Under the pieces are notes generated by a model that did not search any database, was not told the DNA's origin, and saw only the letters and a list, made by a program, of their open reading frames with translations. From Gemmatimonadota bacterium (GTDB lineage: Bacteria; Gemmatimonadota; Gemmatimonadetes; Longimicrobiales; RSA9), in contig JBDLIA010000024.1 of assembly GCA_039715185.1 (NCBI GenBank), positions 1 through 40,569 on the forward strand: 40,569 nucleotides of DNA. Direction: 5' to 3'. Position numbers and translations under genes: made by a program. Positions 9,763 to 17,005 of this stretch are shown here, piece by piece (the first letter of the stretch is position 1; each line of letters begins with the position of its first letter).

Positions 9763-11568
9763 ATGGGTCGGCCGATTCGGGCCCGCAGGCAGCGCCAGGC
9801 CGCAAGTGCCATCGGCGTGCTGATCGTATCCCTCACCACGACCCCGGCCTCAGCCGCCACCCAGGACGGCGGCGCAGCCGACTCCACCGCCGCGATGGCG
9901 ACCTTCCGCTCCAACATCGACGCGATCCACAAGCGCGACCGGGCGCGCTACCTGGAGCACTACCTCCGGTCGCCCAGCCTGGCGGCGGTTGGCGTGGGCG
10001 GGCCGCAGTTCGGCTACGACTCGTTCGCGGAGGGCGCCGGCGGGGCGTGGCCGGACACGCTCGTCGCGACGCACTTTCGGCTGACGCCGCTCGCCGACGG
10101 CGTGGCGTACGGCGCATACCGCTACCGCTTCGTGCAGGGCGACACCGACGTGAGGGGCGTGAGCGAGCGGGTGCTCGTGCGCACGCCGGAGGGCTGGCGT
10201 GTCGCCGTGACCACGGCCTTCCCCGCCGACGCATCCACACCGCCACCACCGTTTGCGCTGGTGGGCGCCACGGTGGTCGACGGAACCGGCGCGGCGCCGG
10301 TCTCGGACGCGGTGGTGGTCATGCGTGAGGGGCTGATCGAGTGCGTGAGCGCGCGCGCGGAGTGCCCCATCGCTGACGACGTCGAGGTGGTGGATGCGGC
10401 CGGCCACTGGATCATGCCGGGGCTGGTGGACGCGCACGTGCACCACAGCCAGACAGGCTGGGCGGATGGCCGCCCGGACGCCCTGGACCTCAGGGAGCAG
10501 TACCCATACCGGGAGACGATACGGGACCTCGAGGCGCACCCCGAGCGGATTTGGCGCTCCAACCTGTGCTCCGGGGTGACCGCGACCTTCGACGTGGGCG
10601 GCTTCCCGTGGACCTGGGCGCTGCGCGAGCGGGCAGCCCGCAGCACCCGGGCTCCCCATCTGGCGATCGCCGGCCCGCTGCTCTCGACCTTCGACCACTG
10701 GCTCAACCTGCCCGCCGAGCGGCAGTTCATCCACATGGCCGGCGTAGACGCCACGCTGGAAGGCACACGCTACCTGATCGCCGGCGGCACCGACGCGATC
10801 AAGGTGTGGTTCCTCGCCCTCCAGGCTGAAGCCGAGGCTCAGGGCTACCTGGACGCGCTGATGGCGGCCGGTGAGGAGGCGCGCGCCGCCGGCGTGCCGC
10901 TGATCGTCCACGCCACCGGGCTCTGGCAGGCCAAGCAAGCGCTGCGCGCGGGCGCGCGGTTGCTCGTGCACGGCGTCTTCGACCGGGAAGTGGACCAGGA
11001 GTTCTTGGACCTGATGCGCGAGTCCGGTGCTGTCATGACCCCCACGCTGACGGTGCGCGAGGGCTACCTCGAACTCGCCATGCGACGGTTCCGGTCCGAC
11101 GACGTGCACATGCCCTGCGTCGACCCGGTTACCGCGGCCAAGGTGCTGTCCACTGACACGGTGCCCGGCGAGCCGTCAGGGGAACGCGCGCTGCTCGAGG
11201 AGAGCCTCCGGCTCGCCGCCACCAACGTGCGCCTCATGCACGAGGCGGGGCTGCCCATCGCCGCGGGCACCGACGCGGGCAACCCGCTGACGCTGCACGG
11301 GGTGTCCATCAACTCCGAGCTCGAGGCGCTCCAGGAGGCGGGCCTGTCTCCCTCGGACGTGATCGTGGCTGCGACCCGCAACGGTGCGCGGGCGATGTTT
11401 CGAGACGACTTCGGCACGCTGGAGGCGGGCATGGTGGCGGACCTGATCGTGCTCGGCGCCGACCCGACGGCCGACATCGCCAACGTCAGGGACCTGCGGC
11501 TCATCGTGCGTGGAGGCGAAATTCGAACGCGGACGGAGCTGGAGTTTCCGGACGAGCCGACGTCCTGA
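9763..11568 (+). CDS. Secreted metal-dependent amidohydrolase with extra N-terminal domain
   Basis: A 601-residue protein from ATG 9763 (GGAGG 7 nt upstream); the open frame extends to 9562 but without ribosome-binding site or family similarity. Residues 1-31 are a signal peptide (basic RPIRARRQRQ, then a hydrophobic core, ending ASA). Residues about 38-150 form a separate module (NIDAIHKRDRARYLEHYL, YRFVQGDTDVRGVSERVLVR, TPEGWRVAV) that reads like a SnoaL/DUF4440-type alpha+beta cone. The amidohydrolase part follows, with the metal ligands H225 and H227 in DAHVHH, IVHATG, LLVHGVF, AAGTDAGNP with the catalytic aspartate, and a typical C-terminal ATRNGARAM...GTLEAGMVADLIVL. Relatives are imidazolonepropionase- or prolidase-like enzymes acting on cyclic amides or dipeptides; the substrate is unknown. 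The N-terminal fusion is unusual. Confidence 0.9.
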   Translation: MGRPIRARRQRQAASAIGVLIVSLTTTPASAATQDGGAADSTAAMATFRSNIDAIHKRDRARYLEHYLRSPSLAAVGVGGPQFGYDSFAEGAGGAWPDTLVATHFRLTPLADGVAYGAYRYRFVQGDTDVRGVSERVLVRTPEGWRVAVTTAFPADASTPPPPFALVGATVVDGTGAAPVSDAVVVMREGLIECVSARAECPIADDVEVVDAAGHWIMPGLVDAHVHHSQTGWADGRPDALDLREQYPYRETIRDLEAHPERIWRSNLCSGVTATFDVGGFPWTWALRERAARSTRAPHLAIAGPLLSTFDHWLNLPAERQFIHMAGVDATLEGTRYLIAGGTDAIKVWFLALQAEAEAQGYLDALMAAGEEARAAGVPLIVHATGLWQAKQALRAGARLLVHGVFDREVDQEFLDLMRESGAVMTPTLTVREGYLELAMRRFRSDDVHMPCVDPVTAAKVLSTDTVPGEPSGERALLEESLRLAATNVRLMHEAGLPIAAGTDAGNPLTLHGVSINSELEALQEAGLSPSDVIVAATRNGARAMFRDDFGTLEAGMVADLIVLGADPTADIANVRDLRLIVRGGEIRTRTELEFPDEPTS

Positions 11569-11610
11569 GTCCTGCCGACGGTCGGGCGGTCGGCCGCGCC
11601 CACGACGCTC

Positions 11611-11639
11611 TTGACGAGTGCCCGACGATCGTGCATCAT
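11611..11639 (+). promoter_or_regulatory. Promoter of the BlaI-type gene, probably leaderless
   Basis: TTGACG (11611-11616), a 17-nt spacer and CATCAT (11634-11639) match the sigma-70 consensus at 5 of 6 and 4 of 6 positions. The -10 ends 8 nt before ATG 11648, and there is no Shine-Dalgarno sequence, so the transcript should start at or almost at the start codon. A weak dyad CATA-N6-TATG at 11637-11650 covers the expected start site and could be an autoregulatory operator (speculative). Confidence 0.5.
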
Positions 11640-11647
11640 AGTGGTGT

Positions 11648-12046
11648 ATGCTAAAAAAACAGCATAACCCCTTAGAGGGGCTGAGTCGCCGCGAGCGGCA
11701 GATCATGGACGTGCTATACCGGCGCGGCCGGGCGAGCGTGGCCGAGGTACGCTCGGGCATCGCGGACCCGCCCAGCTACTCCGCGGTGCGCGCGCTTCTG
11801 CGCGTCCTCGAGGACAAGGGCCACGCCCGCCACGAGGAAGAGGGTCCGCGCTACGTATACCTGCCCACGGTGCCGCGCACCGAGGCGAGGGACTCGGCTC
11901 TCAAGCACATGGTCCGCACTTTCTTCGACGGGTCGACAGCACAGGCCGTGGCAGCCCTGCTAGGCGAAGCCCGGACCGACCTCTCCGCCGAGGAGCTGTC
12001 GGCCCTCTCCCAACTGATAGAGGAAGCCAAAGACGAGGGCCGGTAG
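11648..12046 (+). CDS. BlaI/MecI-family transcriptional repressor (orphan)
   Basis: A 132-residue winged-helix regulator of the BlaI/MecI type. LSRRERQIMDVLYRRGRASVAEVRSGI and SYSAVRALLRVLEDKGHARHEEEGPRYVYLP are the recognition helix and wing; the C-terminal half (KHMVRTFFDGSTAQAVAALL...LSAEELSALSQLI) is the dimerisation helix set, where the classical members are cleaved by their cognate BlaR1/MecR1 metalloprotease. No M56-type BlaR1 gene lies next to it or elsewhere in this window. The only nearby candidate target is the DUF5916 gene downstream, 207 nt away. The start ATG 11648 is preceded by a -10/-35 pair and no ribosome-binding site. Family assignment is sure; the target is not. Confidence 0.92.
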   Translation: MLKKQHNPLEGLSRRERQIMDVLYRRGRASVAEVRSGIADPPSYSAVRALLRVLEDKGHARHEEEGPRYVYLPTVPRTEARDSALKHMVRTFFDGSTAQAVAALLGEARTDLSAEELSALSQLIEEAKDEGR

Positions 12047-12053
12047 AAGACGA

Positions 12054-12117
12054 CCGGGCCGGAAATCAAACGAATGCAGCTTTGACTGCATCTCAAGCAG
12101 AGTAGCTTCCAGCCCGG
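12054..12117 (+). other. Possible three-way-junction RNA structure
   Basis: Beginning 8 nt after the BlaI-type stop codon, CCGGGC-c-GGA (12054-12062) can pair with TCC-a-GCCCGG (12109-12117, reading inward), giving a 6 bp + 3 bp stem with one mismatch. It encloses two small hairpins: ATGCAG/CTGCAT (12074-12079 with 12086-12091) and AAGC/GCTT (12095-12098 with 12105-12108). The structure could be a terminator without T-run, a processing signal, or a leader element for the DUF5916 gene at 12254. It matches no riboswitch that I recognise. Folding was done by eye only. Confidence 0.35.
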
Positions 12118-12253
12118 CCCCGACGGTCCGTCCAGGATCTGAAACTCGGAAGTCGGCAAGGCCGTAGGACAAAAGCGGGGCGAAGAGTAGCGGGCCGAAT
12201 GGCTCTTTTCTTTGCGCCAAGTGTGCAGGTTTTTTAGCACAGGAGCCGGATTC

Positions 12254-14947
12254 ATGACCAAGCCGATGACACGCGCCGCGCGGTGGCTCTCGCTCGCCGC
12301 CCTGATCCCCGCCGGGCTGACCGCCCAGGCGCAGGTGGATCGTTCCCTGTCGGGCGGCGCCTCCGCGGCCGCCGCGAAGACGCTCAGCGTCGAGACCGTC
12401 GCGGGCGGCATCACGGTGGATGGTCGCCTGGACGAGGCCGCGTGGTCGAGCGCCTCGGTGGCGACCGGCTTCGTGCAGAATCAGCCGCGCCCCGGATCGC
12501 CCGCGTCTCAGCGCACCGAAGCGCGCGTCCTGTTCGATGGCGAGGCCCTGTACGTGGGTATGCGCCTCTACGACGACGATGCGGCCGCGATCGCGTCGCA
12601 ACTGACCAGGCGGGACGCGACCTCGGGCTACTCCGACTGGGCCGGGGTCATAATCGACAGCTACCACGACCGTCGCACGGGCTTCGCGTTCTACGTCAAT
12701 CCGCGGGGGGTGCGGCGCGACCTGTACCTGTTCAACGACAACGACGACGACGAGGGCTGGGATCCCGTCTGGGCCGCCGCGGCCGCCGTGGATTCGGACG
12801 GCTGGACCGCGGAGATGCGGATCCCGCTCTCTCAACTTCGCTTCAGCGCCACCACGGGCACCGAAGAGACGACCTGGGGCGTGAACTTCTACCGGGAGCT
12901 CGCGCGCGAGGACGAGGAGGCCTACTGGTCGGCCGTGCTCCCGGACGTGGACGGATTCGTCTCGCGCTCGGGCACCCTGGTGGGCCTGAGGCAGCTCGAT
13001 CCGCCGCGCCGCCTGGAGATCGAGCCGTACACCTCGGCCAGCCTGACGCGGGCGCCGGGCGACGCGGCGAACCCCTTCTTCGAGAGCAGCGACTTCGGCG
13101 GCAACGTGGGCGCCGACCTGAACTGGGGCGTCACGCCGGACCTGACGCTGTCGGCCACAATCAACCCCGACTTCGGCCAGGTGGAGGTCGATCCGGCGGT
13201 CGTGAACCTGAGCGCCTTCGAGACGTTCTTCCCGGAGAAGAGGCCGTTCTTCCTGGAGGGCGTCGACATCTTCAACAGCTTCGGCCGCACGCGCACGTTC
13301 AACAACTTCGGCGGCCAGACGGTCTTCTTCTCGCGACGCATCGGCCGCCAGCCTCAGCGGGGCGTCCCCGGGGCGGCGTTCGACGACGCACCGGACCAGA
13401 CCACCATCGCCGCCGCCGCCAAGCTGAGCGGCAAGACCAGCGGCGGCTGGTCGATCGGCGTGCTCGACGCGGTCACGCTGGAGGAAACGGCGTCGTTCGT
13501 GGACGGCGACGGGGTCCGCGGTGAAACGCCCGTGGAGCCCGCCACCAACTACTTCCTCAGCCGCGTACGCAAGGACATGCGCGAGGGCAACACCGTGGTG
13601 GGAGGCATCTTCACGGCCACCAACCGGGACATGGGCGGGGACCTGTTCGACGGCATCCTGCACACCGATTCCTACTTCGGCGGCGCGGACTTCGAGCATG
13701 CCTGGGGCGACCGCGCGTACACGGTCAGCGGCTACCTGGGCGCCAGCCTGGTGCGTGGCTCGGAGGAGGTGCTGCTGCGCACGCAGACCTCCAGCGCCCG
13801 CTACTTTCAGCGGCCCGATGCCGACCACATAGAGGTGGATTCAACGCGCACCTCTCTCGGCGGCTGGGTCGGCGAGATATCGGCCGCCAAGACGAGCGGT
13901 GACTTCCAGGCGTCGGCCACCTATCGCGAGGCGAGCCCGGGTCTGGAACTGAACGACCTGGGCTTCATGAGCCAGACCGACCAGCGCTCGTTCTCCACGC
14001 TCGTCTTCTATCAGGAGACCGATCCCGGCGCCTGGTTCCGGGAGTGGGACGTGGGGGCGTTCCACAGCTTCGCCTGGACCACCGACAACGAGAAGCGCTT
14101 CAACGGCGCCGGCGCGTTCATCGAGGGCACGCTACACAACTTCTGGGAAATCGAGCTGGACGGGGGCTACAACGGCGCGAGCTTCAGCCAGTTCCTCACG
14201 CGCGGCGGCCCGCTGATGGAAGTAGTCCCGGCGTGGAGGGTCGAGCTGGAGCTCGAGACCGACCGCCGCAAGACGATTTCTTTCGACGCGGGATTCTTCT
14301 ACCGGGAGGACGAGGCGGGAGAGTTCGACAAGGTGGCCTTCGGCGGCGTGCTCGCCCGGCCCGGGCCGAACGTGCAGATCCGCTTCGACCCGTTCCTCTC
14401 CTTCGAGCGCGACGTCGACCAGTTCGTGACCCGACAGGTGGATCCGCTGGCGACCTCTACGTTCGGTACCCGCTACGTCTTCGCAGACGTGAACGATACG
14501 TCCCTGGGCCTGGACACGCGGGTGGATTGGACCTTCGCTCCCGATCTCACCTTGCAGCTCTTCGTGCAGCCGCTGATCAGCCGTAACGAGTTCACCAACT
14601 ACAAGGAGTTCCGCGAGCCGGAGACGTTCGACTTCGACGTGTACGGCCAGGACCGCGGCACCTTTGAGCGCGACGGCCAGACGCTCACCGTCGATCCCGA
14701 CGGCGACGGCCCCGCGGAGTCCTTCCAGTTCTCCGAGCGGACCTTCAACTTCCGCTCGGTCCGGGCCAACGCCGTGCTGCGCTGGGAGTACCGGCCGGGC
14801 TCCGAGCTGTTCGTGGTGTGGCAGCACCTGCGCAGCGACGTCGGGCCACAAGGCGACTTCGACTTCCGCCGCGACTTCGACTCCCTGTTCGCCGCCGAGG
14901 GAACCAACGTGCTCGTGATCAAGGCGACCTACTGGATGGGGTTGTAG
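12254..14947 (+). CDS. DUF5916-family outer-membrane protein with CBM9-like N-terminal domain
   Basis: An 897-residue secreted protein from ATG 12254 (AGGAG 9 nt upstream). It has a signal peptide of about 26 residues ending TAQA, then a CBM9-like beta-sandwich (about 40-220: GGITVDGRLDEAAW, EARVLFDGEALYVGMRLYDD, DWAGVIIDSYHDRRTGFAFY, WTAEMRIPLSQLRF, WGVNFYREL). The rest is the DUF5916 region, with the family hallmark NPDFGQVEVDPAVVNL and FFPEKRPFFLEG, followed by repeated aromatic/acidic strands that look like a large barrel and end in TYWMGL. Such proteins are frequent in Bacteroidetes and Gemmatimonadota; their substrate is unknown. Occasionally they are annotated as carbohydrate-binding. 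It follows the BlaI-type regulator and may be its target. A strong hairpin follows at 14978. Confidence 0.9.
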   Translation: MTKPMTRAARWLSLAALIPAGLTAQAQVDRSLSGGASAAAAKTLSVETVAGGITVDGRLDEAAWSSASVATGFVQNQPRPGSPASQRTEARVLFDGEALYVGMRLYDDDAAAIASQLTRRDATSGYSDWAGVIIDSYHDRRTGFAFYVNPRGVRRDLYLFNDNDDDEGWDPVWAAAAAVDSDGWTAEMRIPLSQLRFSATTGTEETTWGVNFYRELAREDEEAYWSAVLPDVDGFVSRSGTLVGLRQLDPPRRLEIEPYTSASLTRAPGDAANPFFESSDFGGNVGADLNWGVTPDLTLSATINPDFGQVEVDPAVVNLSAFETFFPEKRPFFLEGVDIFNSFGRTRTFNNFGGQTVFFSRRIGRQPQRGVPGAAFDDAPDQTTIAAAAKLSGKTSGGWSIGVLDAVTLEETASFVDGDGVRGETPVEPATNYFLSRVRKDMREGNTVVGGIFTATNRDMGGDLFDGILHTDSYFGGADFEHAWGDRAYTVSGYLGASLVRGSEEVLLRTQTSSARYFQRPDADHIEVDSTRTSLGGWVGEISAAKTSGDFQASATYREASPGLELNDLGFMSQTDQRSFSTLVFYQETDPGAWFREWDVGAFHSFAWTTDNEKRFNGAGAFIEGTLHNFWEIELDGGYNGASFSQFLTRGGPLMEVVPAWRVELELETDRRKTISFDAGFFYREDEAGEFDKVAFGGVLARPGPNVQIRFDPFLSFERDVDQFVTRQVDPLATSTFGTRYVFADVNDTSLGLDTRVDWTFAPDLTLQLFVQPLISRNEFTNYKEFREPETFDFDVYGQDRGTFERDGQTLTVDPDGDGPAESFQFSERTFNFRSVRANAVLRWEYRPGSELFVVWQHLRSDVGPQGDFDFRRDFDSLFAAEGTNVLVIKATYWMGL

Positions 14948-14977
14948 AAGCCGGCTGAGGGCGGTCCGCGGGTACCT

Positions 14978-15007
14978 CGCCGAGGGGGTGCCCGCGCCCC
15001 CTCGGCG
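14978..15007 (+). terminator. Terminator hairpin after the DUF5916 gene
   Basis: CGCCGAGGGGG and CCCCCTCGGCG form a perfect 11-bp stem with an 8-nt loop, 30 nt after the stop codon at 14947, followed by GATATTGT. There is no long T-run, but the stem is very stable. It separates this gene from the SURF1 transcript. Confidence 0.65.
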
Positions 15008-15021
15008 GATATTGTCCAGGA

Positions 15022-15050
15022 TTGCGCGACCTCCGACTTTCGGCGATTAT
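15022..15050 (+). promoter_or_regulatory. Candidate promoter of the SURF1 gene
   Basis: TTGCGC (15022-15027), a 17-nt spacer and GATTAT (15045-15050). The -10 ends 11 nt before ATG 15062, which leaves a leader of only a few nucleotides; no Shine-Dalgarno sequence is visible. Confidence 0.4.
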
Positions 15051-15061
15051 TCGGGTCGCCG

Positions 15062-15844
15062 ATGCCTACCTCGCCCACCACCAATTTGACCCGCTCGGGA
15101 CTGCTCGGCACCGTCGTGGTGCTGTTGGTCGCCGCGGGTTGCGTGCGCCTGGGGCTCTGGCAGTTGGACCGGCTCCAGCAGCGCCGCCAGGCCAACGAGC
15201 TCATCGAGCAGCGCGTGGCCATGGAGCCGATCGAGCTGTCCGGCGCTCCGACCGACACGGCCGGCCTCGATTTCCGCGCCGCGCGACTGCTCGGCGTCTG
15301 GGATCACGATCGCTCCATGGCTTACGCCGCCCGCAGCAGAGGCGGGGTGCCGGGGGTGCACGTGCTCACCCCGCTTCGGACCGAAGACGGCCGCGCGGTG
15401 CTGGTGAACCGCGGATTCGTACCCGCGCCGGATGCGGCCACCGTCGCGCTGGAGCCGCTGCGCGCCACGGGCGCGGCGAGCGTTGTCGGCCGCCTGCGGG
15501 CGCTCCCAACGGAGGGCGGGCAGGGTTCGCTGAAATCTCACGCGGACTCGCTGCGCGCCATGCCCACCTGGTTCGCGCTCTCGCTCGGCGGGATCGAGGA
15601 GCAAGTCCCCTACGCCATCGCCCCCGTGTACCTCGTCGCCGAAGAACGCACCGGCCCGGACCCCTACCCCGCGCCCGCCCGAGTACCGGAGCCCGACGAA
15701 GGACCGCACCTGGGCTACGCGCTGCAGTGGTTCAGCTTCGCGGTGATCGCCGTGGTCGGCTGGGTGGCGCTGCTCGCCAAGGGCGGAGCGGCGCGTGGCA
15801 GAGGCCGCGTGCGGAGCGCGGACCCGCCGGAGCACGAAGCATGA
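15062..15844 (+). CDS. SURF1-family cytochrome oxidase assembly protein
   Basis: A 260-residue inner-membrane protein with the SURF1 plan: N-terminal membrane segment (about 12-30) ending in LGLWQLDRLQQRR, a periplasmic domain with the family block GVPGVHVLTPLRTEDGRAVLVNRGFVP, and a C-terminal membrane segment preceded by HLGYALQWFSFAVIAVVGW, the most conserved SURF1 signature. SURF1 proteins help insert heme a into cytochrome c oxidase. No oxidase genes are in the window. Its stop overlaps the start of the M20 peptidase gene by 4 nt (ATGA), so the two are translationally coupled although their functions look unrelated. The haem genes a few kb away are consistent with aerobic respiration. Confidence 0.9.
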   Translation: MPTSPTTNLTRSGLLGTVVVLLVAAGCVRLGLWQLDRLQQRRQANELIEQRVAMEPIELSGAPTDTAGLDFRAARLLGVWDHDRSMAYAARSRGGVPGVHVLTPLRTEDGRAVLVNRGFVPAPDAATVALEPLRATGAASVVGRLRALPTEGGQGSLKSHADSLRAMPTWFALSLGGIEEQVPYAIAPVYLVAEERTGPDPYPAPARVPEPDEGPHLGYALQWFSFAVIAVVGWVALLAKGGAARGRGRVRSADPPEHEA

Positions 15845-17004
15845 GCGGGCCGGCAGAGATCAGGCGCTGGCTCGAAGCGCGCCGGGAAGAGCTGGTGGCG
15901 CTGGTCGTGCGACTGGCCGAGCTGGAATCGCCTTCCACCGATCCGGGCTCGCAGCGGGCGGTCATGGACGCCATCGCGGACGCCCTGGCGCTCGCCCGAA
16001 TGCGCTCCCGGCGACGCGCGGGCAAGTCGTCCGGCGGGGTCCTGCTGGCGACCCGCCTGGAGCGTACCCACTGCGCCCCCTACCAGCTCCTCCTGGGCCA
16101 CTGCGACACCGTGTGGGCCCACGGCACGCTGGTGGACATGCCGGTCACGGTGGAGGGCGACGTGGTGCGCGGCCCCGGCACCTTCGACATGAAGGCCGGC
16201 ATAGCGATCGGCGTCTACGCGCTGCGGGCTCTGGCGGAGCTGGGCGTCCCGGTCGAGGTGGAGCCCGCGCTCATGATCACGAGCGACGAGGAGGTGGGCA
16301 GCAACGAATCGGAGCGCTGGATCCGGCGGCTGGCGCGCGCGGCCGACCGCGTGCTGGTGTTGGAGCCCGCGTCGGGCCCTCGGGGCCTGATCAAGACGGC
16401 ACGCAAAGGGGTCGCCGACTTCCGGCTCGTGGTGGAGGGGAGGGCGTCTCACGCGGGACTCGATCCCGAGGCGGGGGCGAGCGCGATCCACGAGATGGCG
16501 AACCTCATCCCCTGCATCAGGGCGCTGGCCGACGGGCGCGAAGGCGTCACGCTCAACGTCGGGCTGATAGAGGGCGGGGAGAGAACCAACGTAGTCGCCC
16601 CCCGCTGCAGCGCAGCGCTGGACGTGCGCTTCGCGCGGCTGGCCGACGGCCGCGCGGTGGAGGAGGAACTGCGCGCCCTCGAGACCGGGATTCCGGGGAC
16701 GACCCTGCACGTCACCGGCGGGTTGGACCGGGCGCCGCTGGAGCGGACCCCCGCCAACATCGGCCTGTGGGAGCTCCTGCGGCGGCGCGCCGCCGACGTG
16801 GGCGTGCCGCTGGAGCAGGCGGACATCGTGGGCGGCGGCTCGGACGGCAACCTGACGAGCCCGCTGGCGCCCACCATCGACGGGCTCGGGCCGGTGGGCG
16901 ATGGCGCTCACGCGCGGCACGAGCACGTCCTGGCGAGCTCGCTTCCGGAGCGCGCCGCGGTGCTCGCCTGGCTGCTCGCGGCGCCTCCCGTCCGCGAGGC
17001 GTAA
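15841..17004 (+). CDS. M20-family metallopeptidase (glutamate carboxypeptidase-like)
   Basis: A 387-residue cytoplasmic di-zinc hydrolase of the M20 family, nearest to the carboxypeptidase G2/ArgE/DapE group. Zinc ligands and catalytic residues are visible: H87 and D89 in LLGHCDTVW, D116 in GPGTFDMKAG, and E150-E151 in TSDEEVGS. The dimerisation (lid) domain follows with KGVADFRLVVEGRASHAG and LNVGLIEGGERTNVVA, then GGGSDGN and GDGAHARHEHV at the C-terminus, which supplies the last metal ligand. No signal peptide is present. The start ATG overlaps the SURF1 stop by 4 nt. The exact substrate (an N-acyl amino acid or a peptide) cannot be decided. The radical SAM gene begins 2 nt downstream. Confidence 0.92.
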   Translation: MSGPAEIRRWLEARREELVALVVRLAELESPSTDPGSQRAVMDAIADALALARMRSRRRAGKSSGGVLLATRLERTHCAPYQLLLGHCDTVWAHGTLVDMPVTVEGDVVRGPGTFDMKAGIAIGVYALRALAELGVPVEVEPALMITSDEEVGSNESERWIRRLARAADRVLVLEPASGPRGLIKTARKGVADFRLVVEGRASHAGLDPEAGASAIHEMANLIPCIRALADGREGVTLNVGLIEGGERTNVVAPRCSAALDVRFARLADGRAVEEELRALETGIPGTTLHVTGGLDRAPLERTPANIGLWELLRRRAADVGVPLEQADIVGGGSDGNLTSPLAPTIDGLGPVGDGAHARHEHVLASSLPERAAVLAWLLAAPPVREA

Positions 17005-17005
17005 G

